Notes under the pieces: model-generated
Told to the model about the DNA's origin: nothing
The model's input: the letters and a program-made list of their open reading frames with translations, nothing else
Database searches by the model: none
Assembly (NCBI GenBank): GCA_008704415.1
Contig: VXIS01000340.1
Coordinates: forward strand, 1-51,443
Source of the DNA: Sphaerosporella brunnea
Taxonomy: Eukaryota > Ascomycota > Pezizomycetes > Pezizales > Pyronemataceae
DNA: 51,443 nucleotides
Direction of reading: 5' to 3'
In this document: piece by piece, positions 32,093 through 42,874 of the stretch
Position numbering within the stretch: the first letter of the stretch is position 1
Layout of the letters: each line of letters begins with the position of its first letter
Program-made: the position numbers and the translations under genes

Positions 32093-35000
32093 ATGGCTCG
32101 ACGACGCAACGCGAAAGTCCGGAATGACCAAAGTCCGGGTACGCGCCGCAGGTCCGCAAGGATTTCAGAGGGCGTCGCGCCGCCCGACAATCAACCAAGC
32201 TCAGCTCAACAGGTCGATACCATGCGGAAGGGTAAACGCAAGCAGCCACCAGATGAACCACCGCCGTTGCAGCCTGTCGACCAAGTGCCTCTTCCGAAAA
32301 GATTGAAGACATCGACACTTCCGGTGAGAGAGAAGAACGACCTGTTCACTCCCGATGACAATGAAGAGGCAGTAGCTGAGTGAGTCTTCCTGTTGATTTC
32401 TGCAAGATTGGTGTTTGATGTGCCTCGCGTGGAAGCATCGGCGTTCCTACGAGTCGCCCACTAAACCAGCATCGCCTTAAGCCTCGAACATTCCGGATCG
32501 GTTCAATCCCCCCCGAAGTCACAAAGGGACAGTTGGCAGCTTATCTGAGGGATCTGTTGGAAGACAACCGGCCAGAACCGCCAAAAAATCCGTTCATACT
32601 ATCTTTGGCGCCCCACCGCAACTACCAAACAGCAACTGTCACTTTCAACTCCGAGGAACCTTCGATATTTGCGAAGTGCAACGCAGTGGGTGACAGAGAG
32701 TACTGGACTATCGAAGACACTGAAATCTCACTCGTTGTGGACTGTGACTTTCTAGGCATAACACCGCTCTACAGCGCAGAAGAGCCTACTTTGGAGTAAG
32801 TCATAACACCGGATGTCCTCTCAAGTGCGAGCTGACGATCCTGTGTTTAGCATCGTTGCTGTCACCGGGCTCGCTGGGCACGCGTTTGGATCATGGAAGT
32901 CCCGCAAACAAAACAAGATGTGGTTAAGGGACTTTTTACCAGTGGATCTAGAGCTACGGCAAGCCAATGTTAGGATTCTCACTTTTGGCTACGATTCGGC
33001 CTTGAAAGACAGCACATCTACCAACTCTATTCAGGAATACTCGAGACAGCTGTTGGATGCTGTGCATAGTGCCCGGGCTGACACAGACAAGGCATGAATG
33101 GACAACGTATTTGAGAATTCAGGCTAACAAACGACCACAGGAACGATATCGTCCAATAATATTTATCGGGCATAGTCTCGGCGGCTTGATTATCAAACAG
33201 GTACACAACAGCCACTTCCCCCTAGCCTGAATAGTCGATTCTGAGCATCTTTAGGCCCTCGCAGACGCACTTCGAAGCTCGGAAAGCGATCAGGCCATCT
33301 TGGACTCATGTGTTGGAATCTTTTTCTTCGGCGTGCCTCACAGAGGGCTCAACAACCAGAATATCAGCACTTTGGTAAAGGGCCAAAGGAATTCCCACTT
33401 CATCAATGACCTGCGGGAAGGGTCAGCACTTTTGAAGGAGGCCCATGAACATTTCTTGCAGCTTTGCCTGAGTGATTGCCAAATCACGTCTTTTTATGAA
33501 ACGAGAGACACGAGAGCTGTAGTGGTATGCCTTTCGCACACCGTATAATCGGCAGTGTACTAGTACTGACCCTGGAGGGGGGGGGGGGGATGAAGGTACT
33601 GAAAGACGGCAGTTGGGATAGAAGCGGTGCGATGGTACGGATTGTGACGGAGGAGTCAGCTACGTGGGCACTGCCTACCGAAGCCAGATATATGCGAATA
33701 CCAATCGACGCCGACCATTCAGACATGGTAAAATTTACCGACCACGACGATCGTCACTACATGACGGTACTGAACAGACTACATGAATGTGTGGGGAAAG
33801 CTCCCGGTATCATCGAAAACCGTTTGGCAAATCGTGGAAAAGAAGGAGAAAAAGAATGTTTGTAGACTGGCGAATTCTTTGTACATTTGGAATTATTTGA
33901 TGATGATGCAATTATGCTAACTCAGGTATTTAGCAAAGGTCCCGGAGCCTCTATTCCTGATGCCATTCTGTGAGAATTCAGCCTTCATCGGGAGAGCGGA
34001 TACGTTGAAACGACTTGAAGAACTCTTGAACTCCAAGAGAGATAGCCAACTAAGGGCTGCTTTGTCGGGACTCGGCGGGATCGGGTAAGAGGCCACAGGG
34101 TGACTCGGTGGAGCCGTGTTGACTGGTTTTAGGAAAACGACAATTGCCGTAGAGTTTTGCTATCAAAGAAGGAAAGCACAGCCACGAACTCACATATTCT
34201 GGGTACACGGCGACTCGCACGAAACCTTCAACGCCAGTTATCTAGATCTTGGACGGGAAGCTGGCCTCGAGCCTAAGGGTGACGACGAAGACGCGCAGTT
34301 GAAGGGGGTCAAAAGATGGTTGGATAGTTCGGTCAGCGGTGACTGGATGATGATCATCGACAATTTCGACGATGTCGACCTGTACCCGGCGAAATACCTC
34401 CCGGTAAGGCGCGGTACGATTTTGTTTACAACACGCGACGAACGACTCATCGAACACCCTGCGTACTCCGTATCAATCACTTCTGGGGTAAAAGTTACAG
34501 CAATGAGCGACAAGGAAGCATTGGAAACATTCTCCAAACGTCTGGATCCTACTGGGACCGGAGCTGTAGTTCGAACTCATGCAGAAGCCTCCCTCGAGCT
34601 TTTGAATCTGTTGGAAAACCTGCCTCTAGCCATAGCTCAAGCGGCTGCATACATCCGAGAAACTGGCACCGACATTCCCAAATACCTAGAGATATTCAAG
34701 GAGTGTGAACGCAACCAGCACGACCTGCTAGGTGAAGCCTTACCCAATGTAACTGGGAACGAGAGGGACTCATCGCGTGCGGTGACGACGACCTGGAAAA
34801 TAACAGTGGACAGAATTCAACAAGAAAACCCTCAATCCATACAGCTACTGGGATTGATGAGTTTCCTCAGCCCCGAGGAAATCTCAGAAGAGATGTTAAC
34901 TGGCGCCCCGTTTCTGAAGGATATGCGTCCAGTGCCTCTCAAGAAGGCGTTTGCGCTGCTCCTGAATTTCGCCCTGCTTTATCGCCTCGAATCCTCAAAT

Positions 35001-36695
35001 TATCGCCTCCACCGCCTCGTCAGCTTCTCGATCCGTGAGCTTCTGAATCTGGAAGATCCCCAACGAGGGCATGAGCTTTTGGAAACAGCTGTTAAACTGA
35101 TAGTACAGTGTTTCCCAGAAGACATATCTGGTAATATGACGAAGTGTACGCATCTTTTGTCTCATGCAATAACCTCCCTTGGGCACGTTAGCCGTTACAA
35201 TCTCAAATTCCCTTCACTCTGGAGTTTGCAGAACGACGTAGGAAGGGTTTTTTCAGAAAATGGTGACAATTCAGGTGCTCTGAAGTGGTACCAACGGGCG
35301 ATGGACGGCTATGAGAAGACCCTCGGAAGGGACCATGCTTCCACCCTCAACACCGTCAACAACATGGCGAGTGCGTTCGACGATCAAGGGAAGTACGACA
35401 AGGCACTGGAGTGGTACCAACGGGCGCTCGACGGCTATGAGAAGACCCTCGGAAGGGACCATCCTTCCACCCTCGACACCGTCGACAACATGGCGATTGT
35501 GTTCCGCCGTCAGGGGAAATACGACAAGGCACTGGAGTGGCACCAACGGGCGCTCGACGGCAAGGAGAAGACCCCCAGAAGGGACCATCCTTCCACCCTC
35601 GTCACCGTCAACAACATGGCGATTGTGTTCCACAGTCAGGGGGAGTACGACAAGGCACTGGTGTGGTACCAACGGGCGCTCCACGGCAGGGAGAAGACCC
35701 TCGGAAGGGACCATCCTTCCACCCTCGACACAGTCAACAACACGGCGATTGTGTTCTTCAGGCAAGGGAAGTACGACAAGGCACTGGTGTGGTACCAACG
35801 GGCGCTCCACGGCAGGGAGAAGACCCTCGGAAGGGACCATCCTTCCACCCTCGAGACAGTCAACAACACGGCGATTGTGTTCCACAGTCAGGGGGAGTAC
35901 GACAAGGCACTGGTGTGGTACCAACGGGCGCTCGACGGCAAGGAGAAGACCCTCGGAAGGGACCATCCTTCCACCCTCGACACAGTCAACAACATGGCGA
36001 GTGTGTTCGGCGATCAGGGGGAGTACGACAAGGCACTGGAGTGGTACCAACGGGCGCTCCACGGCTATGAGAAGACCCTCGGAAGGGACCATCCTTCCAC
36101 CCTCGACACCGTCAACAACATGGCGATTGTGTTCTTCAGGCAAGGGAAGTACGACAAGGCACTGGAGTGGTACCAACGGGCGCTCGACGGCAAGGAGAAG
36201 ACCCTCGGAAGGGACCATCCTTCCACCCTCAACACCGTCAACAACATGGCGGGTGTGTTCGGCGATCAAGGGGAGTACGACAAGGCACTGGAGTGGTACC
36301 AACGGGCGCTCGACGGCAAGGAGAAGACCCTCGGAAGGGACCATTCTTCCACCCTCGGCACCGTCAACAACATGGCGGTTGTGTTCTTCAGGCAAGGGAA
36401 GTACGACAAGGCACTGGAGTGGTACCAACGGGCGCTCGACGGCAAGGAGAAGACCCTCGGAAGGGACCATTCTTCCACCCTCAACACCGTCAACAACATG
36501 GCGGGTGTGTTCTTCAGGCAAGGGAAGTACGACAAGGCACTGGAGTGGTACCAACGGGCGCTCCACGGCTATGAGAAGACCCTCGGAAGGGACCATCCTT
36601 CCACCCTCCGCACCGTCAACAACATGGCGGAAGTGAAAGGTCACCTTTCCACTCTTACCGACGCCGGCATCAACGCTCAGGGCAACGTCCATTAG
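32093..36695 (+). CDS. NLR-type STAND protein: alpha/beta hydrolase - NB-ARC - TPR
   Basis: Eight exons (32093-32379, 32436-32795, 32851-33091, 33141-33200, 33255-33524, 33596-33857, 33934-34084, 34133-36695), 1397 aa. Residues 1-95 are basic and proline-rich (KGKRKQP, PLPKRLK; probable NLS). Residues about 110-450 form an alpha/beta-hydrolase-like domain with nucleophile elbow GHSLGG (Ser308) and a likely catalytic His447 in IDADHSDMVKF. NB-ARC: P-loop GLGGIGKTT (539-547), Walker B MMIIDNFDD (616-624), ILFTTRD (640-646), ENLPLAIAQA (705-714), and an MHD-like LHRLV (836-840). From 923 on come 11 near-identical 42-residue TPRs. In the family, ligand binding by the repeats is thought to trigger ATP-dependent oligomerisation and activate the N-terminal effector in non-self recognition. 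Intron 3 is GC-AG. The exon 6/7 junction has an alternative (acceptor after CTCAG), so a few residues there are uncertain. Confidence 0.9.
35268..36653 (+). repeat. 11 tandem 126-bp units encoding TPRs
   Basis: Units start at 35268, 35394, 35520 and then every 126 bp to 36528; the last diverges in its final third. The encoded consensus begins YDKALEWYQRALDGKEKT and continues LGRDHPSTL with TVNNMA and VFxxQG(K/E). Most DNA positions are invariant. Differences concentrate at unit residues 13 (D/H), 15 (Y/K/R), 28 (D/N/V/E/G/R), 35 (S/I/G/V) and 38-39 (DD/RR/HS/FR/GD). High internal identity implies recent amplification or ongoing conversion between units. Confidence 0.95.
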
Positions 36696-37419
36696 CAAAG
36701 CCACAGACCCAACCTACCTCCTCCAACCTACCTCCTACAGTTACCGCTCAATGTGAACAGAAAGAGCTACGGCGGAGGCTCAGGAGGGCGGACTTTCGCA
36801 TCGTTCTCAGTATGATTTCGTTTTAGGTCCAAAACAACCTACTTCTCCTTTCTTTTAAAGACCTTGTACATAAGAACGGTTAGAAGAACAAGACAGGGGG
36901 TTGTTTCCCGTCAACTGCTGTCTTTCGTGCAGCTATTTCTTTTAGCCTTGTCATTGAGGTTAGGTGTAGTTACCAAGAGTTTATTACGAATTTCCTTATC
37001 TTTATGTTTATCCGCTCATTGGCTCCAATCATTAAGAATTGCTGTGTATTGAACGTCTTCTTTGCCTGGATATTTGTATGGGCTGTTCAACAGTGGACTA
37101 ATAAGACGGAGCGGCGTCTCCACGAGGAAGGGGGGGTTAGGACCCCGCAGGGTGAGTCTGGGAAGGGTATAAAGGCGCGGGTTTCCACCCACTCCTTTCT
37201 CTCCTCAGGTCCCTTGCCCTTCGCCTTCTTCCATCCGCCAACACCGCTCATCACTCCCTGTAGCTCTGCACCAGGGCGAGACTGGGAGGAGTTTTGCATT
37301 GACCCGGCGAGGGGGCACTCAAGCCACATAGGCATGTCCCTTGCCGGCCTAGGGCCAACAACGGCGAAGCATTAGATGGGATAGTAGTATAGTCAATATA
37401 TGGGTTTATTTGTAGCACT
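36696..37419. other. Downstream flank of the NLR gene
   Basis: No supported gene. CCAACCTACCTCCT is repeated twice right after the stop codon. The frames at 36864-37375 have no motif. Confidence 0.4.
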
Positions 37420-37600
37420 TGGTCATCGAGTGATTTGCAGCTGCGTAGTGACGGCTAGGCGGCCGAGACGTCGGACCCCCGTGGATGAGCAATCGAGCCA
37501 TCGCTTCGTGCTCGATCCGCATGGCAACGTGCCGCAGTGTCGCCCCGCCCTCGACGCCCCGGTTGAGGAACAGCCTGAACATCTCCTGGTGTCCGAATAA
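37420..37600 (-). pseudogene. Ankyrin-repeat protein fragment
   Basis: The minus-strand frame reads HQEMFRLFLNRGVEGGATLR followed by HVAMRIEHEAMARLLIHGG, which fits two consecutive ankyrin repeats (TLRHVAM for TALHxAA; ARLLIHGG for VRLLLDxGA). The helices are recognisable but several consensus positions are lost, and the frame ends at 37420 without a start. Probably a relic of a longer ankyrin protein, a common sensor domain in fungal NLRs. Confidence 0.55.
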
Positions 37601-37604
37601 AACT

Positions 37605-38247
37605 ATTTTTCTGGGGACGAAACGTCTGCGGCGCAGCCGCGCAGCCGTTTCGGATTAAATGAAGTAAAGTTACTTTCAAATATTTTAAGCCAAAAATATA
37701 ACTTAAAAACTTCTATTATTAAAACTTACATGCGTCCGGACATACTTTATCCAGACAGCCGTTCTCCACACAAAGCCTCAAAAAAATCCCTTATACTGTA
37801 GTTTTCTTTTTTGCACATATTGAACGTGTCCGCACCTCTTTATCTGCCGGAAAGCTAAGACTGTCCCCAGTCGTTCTGGGCTCTGCATATTCCAACTTGA
37901 CGGCCGAGAAGCGGCTTTCTTACACATGATCGAGTGATGCCCGGTGCGATAGACGAAAAGTACCTTAGCGTCGACAGGACAAAACTTGTAAGGCTTCGTG
38001 AAGGCTTCGTTAAGCCTTATATAAGAATCCTATGGCCGCGGTGACTTCGGTCCTAGAAAGCTCTTGGAAGAGGATGCGGATGTGGCGATGGCTTCGCCAA
38101 TCTTAAGAATTTGGTAGTCCTGTGATGGGGTGAAAAAGTCATCGGAATGACTGTTTCAGCGATACAGGCTTAAGCAGCCCCGAAGTGCTCGGGAAGACTT
38201 CGGGCGGTTTGAAGACTTCGGATTGTTAAGCAAAAAGAAAAAAAAAA
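37605..38247. other. Intergenic, AT-rich, nothing supported
   Basis: No gene. Contains repeated phrases such as AAGGCTTCGTGAAGGCTTCG (about 37990-38010) and several GAAGACTTCGG words near 38190-38225. These adjoin the tRNA-like element and might be the body of a short interspersed element. Confidence 0.4.
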
Positions 38248-38249
38248 GA

Positions 38250-38317
38250 TTTACCGGAGATTTGAACCACAAGCATAAGGCTCTATATGCATGCATAACC
38301 ACTACGTCATGACAAGA
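38250..38317 (-). pseudogene. tRNA-like Pol III element (tRNA pseudogene or SINE head)
   Basis: On the minus strand an A-box (TGACGTAGTGG, 38309-38299) and a B-box (GGTTCAAATC, 38268-38259) lie 30 nt apart, as in tRNAs, and a T10 terminator follows (38248-38239). The acceptor arms do not pair, the T-stem is poor, and the anticodon loop cannot be placed with confidence. The Pol III promoter is therefore intact while the tRNA fold is lost, as in tRNA-derived SINEs or old tRNA pseudogenes. Confidence 0.55.
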
Positions 38318-38319
38318 GT

Positions 38320-38967
38320 TCATTGCCGGTAGTGCGAGTTTGCTTTACTTATTATACAGCACCCCAGACAGAATACGTCACTAACTCTTCAGTCTTCAAC
38401 GTCTGAAGACTTATTTGTTGAGATGACTCTGTTACTCACAATCTCTTCAAGTGCGCAAAGTCTTCTGACTTTGGGATACCATCAAGTCAGCGAACCCTTT
38501 ATTAGACAGGAAGTCGGCTTCTAGTTAAACCAAGCGTCAACGCATGAAGCGTTTATTTCGTCAAAGTATAAGACACCTCGCTCATAGTAAAAAGTCATTG
38601 AACACACTGCCGAGCCACTGTCTGATATGGACATAACCACTCGCGACCTCTTTTTTGGCCAATCACACATCACAAACGCTACCCCAACATCCGAAGAGCA
38701 ACTGCACTGTTCGTGCGACCTTCGTCTCTTTACAGCAGAATAGACTAGTCGCGGGTATATGCGTGTAATTATCATGGATGACATCAACACTCGTGGGCGT
38801 CAAAGTGATCAAGAGGTATAACCACAGACAACAGACATTCATGAGCTAGCCTGACTTAACTTTACTCTCTCCCGGATTTCCTCCCTGTGCTTTTCTCTAT
38901 ATTTCGCCTGACTTTCTTTTTCTTGGCCTCCGTGCTCGCTATTTTCAGTTAGGCACAGCTTATATGT
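38320..38967. other. Intergenic, small inverted repeat
   Basis: An inverted repeat AGTCTTCA/TGAAGACT sits near 38390-38412. An 89-codon minus frame (38521-38790) has no motif. The stretch 38830-38945 on the minus strand contains AKYREKHREEIRERVK, which could be a distal exon of the next gene. Confidence 0.35.
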
Positions 38968-39339
38968 TTATATATTCACGTTGTATTTACCTCTCTGCTC
39001 CATTTTGTCCTCATAGTATTTATTATGGGCATCCCAGAACCCAACCCCCTTCTTCTTGTCCGCATAGTAGGCTCTCCCTTTCTTCACAATCGCCTTCACA
39101 TGGATGGTGATGGCTCGCTCATTATTTTTGCTGGAAAAGGTAACAGGACACTCACCGGTCAGTCCCCACAGTTTCCTTGTGGCCACCTGGGACGATTGGG
39201 CGAACAACAGGCTGGGGGTTGATGGTGGGTGCAGTAGCTCGCTTGCCGGCACGCTTGCTGGCGCGCTTCCTCGATTTATTGACCGCCATGATTTCTGTGA
39301 AATTGGCCCTGCTATTCTAAAGACCGGGCTGTAAACCAT
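38968..39339 (-). CDS. Hypothetical basic protein, frame partly uncertain
   Basis: The C-terminal part (AITIHVKAIVKKGRAYYADK followed by KKGVGFWDAHNKYYEDK) is clearly protein-like. Upstream, another frame beginning with an ATG near 39288 reads MAVNKSRKRASKRAGKRATA, a strongly basic N-terminus, but joining the two frames would need a very short intron or a frameshift. A donor (GTAAAT) near 38980 and a downstream KYREKHREEIRER stretch (about 38880) suggest a further exon. Lys/Arg-rich proteins with such KYREKHR motifs are common in fungi and of unknown function. It may be a pseudogene. Confidence 0.35.
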   Translation of the reverse strand: MVYSPVFRIAGPISQKSWRSINRGSAPASVPASELLHPPSTPSLLFAQSSQVATRKLWGLTGECPVTFSSKNNERAITIHVKAIVKKGRAYYADKKKGVGFWDAHNKYYEDKMEQRGKYNVNI

Positions 39340-40400
39340 ACCGTTGTGCTTGAAGTAGGTGGCCGCGTCGCGTGAGTGTGCAGGTAAATCTACATCTCCG
39401 ACACTATCACCAAGTAGACAAAGCGCGACAAAGCTCGAGCTCGGATCCTTGTTTTTAGACTTAAGCTCAAAAGTGTTGCCGTACTATCTAGAGAGTCTGC
39501 GAGCTCTGGTACATCTGTATTTACCTTGGCTGGTTTATCGGCTGCCGTTGTTTCCAGCATGCGAGCGCCAGGGAACAACAGCGCCGAACGGTGGGAAGAC
39601 CTTCTTGTTATGTACTGCGTACAAGTAGAGGGTTCGCTATTTCGTTCTTGACTGCTTGAAGTTATGGTCCTTATTGTTGTTATTGCTGCTCTCTAAAAAT
39701 GTAAACCCGCGGAGTGAAGGATCAGAACAGTTGTGTACAGTGGTGATCTTGACGCGGCCAGCACTTCGTGGAAGGTTGTACGTCTCAGGTGTTCGGAATT
39801 ATTTCAAAGCCGGCGCCCAGACGATCACAAAGGCAGCTCGTTGGCCCCAGCAAATTGCGGTGTCTTCTCTTTGTCGGCAGAAAATTACTTCTAACCCTGG
39901 GAGGAGGAGGGACACATCGTCTGCCCGATGTGAAGTAATCCATCTATATCTGTAGGTTCGGTTTCACAAATGCCATGCGTGCTCAGACTCCGGAGGCAGA
40001 TCATAAGCCACATCGCCGCCGGAGTAACAACATGGATACAGTTTTCTAGATTGTTTTCACTCACTCACATTGTAAAGAAATCCTCGCAAATGAACAATCA
40101 TTCCAGATCCCAATCGAAGCCCATATTCCAAACCATGCCGCCAATCGACCCATGCCAGAAAATGCTTCAATGCAGAAAGAAAAGCACCATAAAATCTTCG
40201 CCAAGCAACAAGTTCAAAACCCTATTGCAACCTATCCCGAACTCTCCCACCACATCTCTCCGCCCCCGAAAAAGCTGCAATGCAGAAAGAAAAAGCCCCA
40301 TCAAATCATCGCAAATAAACAGTAACTTCAGAACCTTCGCAGACCATATCCCAGAGCCTTCCTCCAATCAACGCCAGCCAGAAGAGGCTCCCTTGCAGCG
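39340..40400. other. Intergenic with a 111-bp imperfect tandem repeat
   Basis: No supported gene. Around 40160-40390 a unit starting TGCAATGCAGAAAGAAAA-like sequence occurs twice at about 111-bp spacing with a third partial unit. The rest shows nothing. Confidence 0.45.
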
Positions 40401-40680
40401 CTAAAAAGCCCCATCGGTATTAGTCGAACTCCTAGTTGTTTTCCTGCCAGAACGTCTTTTCCCTCTCGAGGTTGTGGAACAGTCATCTTCTTGATGGTCT
40501 CCGGCAGGTAGCTTGGACTCATCCCCAGTGAGAATGCAGGACTCCACAAGATCTTGGGGTATCTGCTTAAAATCTTCGGATTGGGCCTCGTGTTTAATCT
40601 CAACACTGAGCTTCTTGATTTGCTGACAAAGCTCGTTGATGTGTGGGGGGATGTCTTCGGGGGTGTTGTGCAGGACGGTA
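40401..40680 (-). CDS. C-terminal exon of a hypothetical nuclear protein
   Basis: The frame from a possible acceptor (GCAAG, about 40681) to the stop at 40401 encodes about 93 residues: PEDIPPHINELCQQIKKLSV (amphipathic helix), an acidic middle, and a basic end SRGKRRSGRKTTRSS resembling an NLS. A competing longer frame (131 codons) on the same strand starts with ATG at 40723, but its composition is less protein-like. Family unknown; upstream exons not identified. Confidence 0.33.
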
Positions 40681-42874
40681 CTTGCTCGGTATTCACCGTG
40701 ATTTTTTGATTTCGATCATCCATCCCGAAAAACCCAAACGCGTCTTCAGTGTAAATTTACAGTATAGTTTCCAACTCAATTTGCATAGTGGGACACCGAA
40801 AACGGCGCCCATACGGAGAGCGATACCGAATGAAAACCAAACGCGCCCATAGCTTTGACCCGTACCCTCCGCAGTGCTTCGGACGTCTGCTAGGTCGATG
40901 CGGTGACGTCGCAGCCAGTGCGGATATGGATTTGGGCTAGCAGCCGCATTGCCTCTATCTACTCTCCCGCTCCGTATATATTCTCTATTTCATCACGGGG
41001 GTAGTCCTGAACCAGACGGAGTTGTGGTAGGGAAATCTGTACCGCAGTTTTCGAAGCATATAAACCAGAAGACAAAGATTCAAAAAACGCGCATCGAGTG
41101 ATTCGCAGGACTCAGGAACGGTATGTAGAGTAGGAAGCTTCAAGCTCCTGCTGCCTCTCGCCGTAACCTTGCAGAACTTTATCCAGGGACCGACCCCCGC
41201 ACCCGGACTCGCCCTACCCTGCGCTTTGGATTCCGACGTCTCGAACGAGAAATAGTGATCTGCGCCCAAAACTGAGGATAGGCCAAGCGAATGCGGCGGT
41301 TGTCGTAGATAATCGTCTAAGAAAGCGGTGGTCGTAAACCGATGAGGATCCAGTTTGTCGTTGTCGTTGTATGTACCTAGTGATGGTTGTGGTGGTGGTG
41401 ATAGTGTTGAGAGAAGAAAGAAGCGGTTATCTATAAGGGGAGCCTTATCAGCCAAGCTTCAAACGGCCAATTGCAAGACAAGAGTGACCATGAATGATGG
41501 GCCTTGTATCATTTCATGATACAAGACTCGACGATGGGTGGCTATCGATGGTAGGTAGCGCAAGGAGCAGGTCCGGAAAAGTTGTTTACAAGGAGAACTT
41601 TCGAAAGCCAAGCCCATGCATGCATACACTGGACGAGTTCCTGTGCGTAAAATCGATGCGTTTGTAAACGGTTCTGGCGGCTGTAAAGCAACAATCGGGG
41701 TATTCAAATAGGCGAAATATTTCGCAGCAAAAAGCTACCAAAATTCCCCAAAAGCTACCGAACGGTGGCTCCAAAAGGCCTCAAGAGGTCTTTTTGTTCA
41801 ACGGTCAATTTTACCGTTCGTAACCCACAGTGTAAAAGGTTTCCAAACCATTTTTTCGACCGCTGACCGATTGATCAGATCAGAACGGTCCTCAACGGAC
41901 GCCCAGCGACAACGGTCAGTTGTCAAACGCGGCCTTACCCCTCCCCGATCATTGCCTCTTCCTCCAACCAGCTCCAGGTTGTTTTCCTCGTTCCTCGGCG
42001 CTCCCCTGCTCTCCCTGTTAAGAACAACATCATACCACCAAATTTTGACCAACAATTCGTTTTATTATCCTCATTCTCGCTTCCCTCGCTGCGGAATACC
42101 CGACGCCCGTTGCAGCCTCGTAGGATACCAAACTGCAACGACGCTGGGTATCCGGTGGGGTGTAGATTGCCGAGTTTCCCTTGCCATCAAACCAGCCGAT
42201 TTGCAGAACGTGTAATAACCGATGATGGATATGCGAGGTAAGGACGAGTACATGTGTTTATCATCTTCGAGGTGTCGGTATCTGTAATTGCCTATCAGCG
42301 AAGCTGGGAGAAAAACGCACAATAATCCCGACAGTGAAGAAAGAAATCAAAGCACAACCAGTATCCTTCAAACCCAACCATTGTCGAGATCTACGTCGGA
42401 ACCGCGCTGTGAGCGAGAAAACATCACGCCCACCCAAGAAATGCAGCCAAGGCCCAGACAGGAACCCCAAGCACGCATGCAAAGCACATGTACCATGCAC
42501 GGCTGTAAAAATCCGAACAATTGAGTTCAATTACTGAATCGTTCGTCTCCCTGGGCATCTGGCGCAATAGTCTCGTTCTTGCCGCCCTTGTTACGGGGTT
42601 TTGTCGATGTTGTGATGAGTGCTGTAGTGTATATAGAAAAATGCAGGCTCCTTCGGGATCTTTGATCTCCGCACTGTGCAGTCGAAGAGCACAGGAAACC
42701 AGAAGTTGGGCCACCCAAAGCACCCAGTGACCACGGCGACAAAGCATGAACAACTCGACACCGGGGAAGCTCCGACAATCATCACGGACCGCACGGCTCT
42801 CGATTGTATGAACCAGCGATTCCAAAGTGCAATAGCTCTCTTCCGGCTGGCAAACACTCCCAAAAATGCAGTCG
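40681..42874. other. Intergenic or unresolved coding, no confident gene
   Basis: Minus frames at 40985-41455 (156 codons, e.g. TTTAFLDDYLRQPPHSLGLS) and 42424-42909 are open but lack motifs and splice support. They may be exons or decayed copies of a local gene family. No other features seen. Confidence 0.3.

Noticed and set aside
35271..36704. 477-codon antisense frame and 441-codon second frame through the NLR repeats
   Set aside because: They follow from a stop-free 126-bp unit being repeated; the NB-ARC and TPR motifs are only in the main plus frame.
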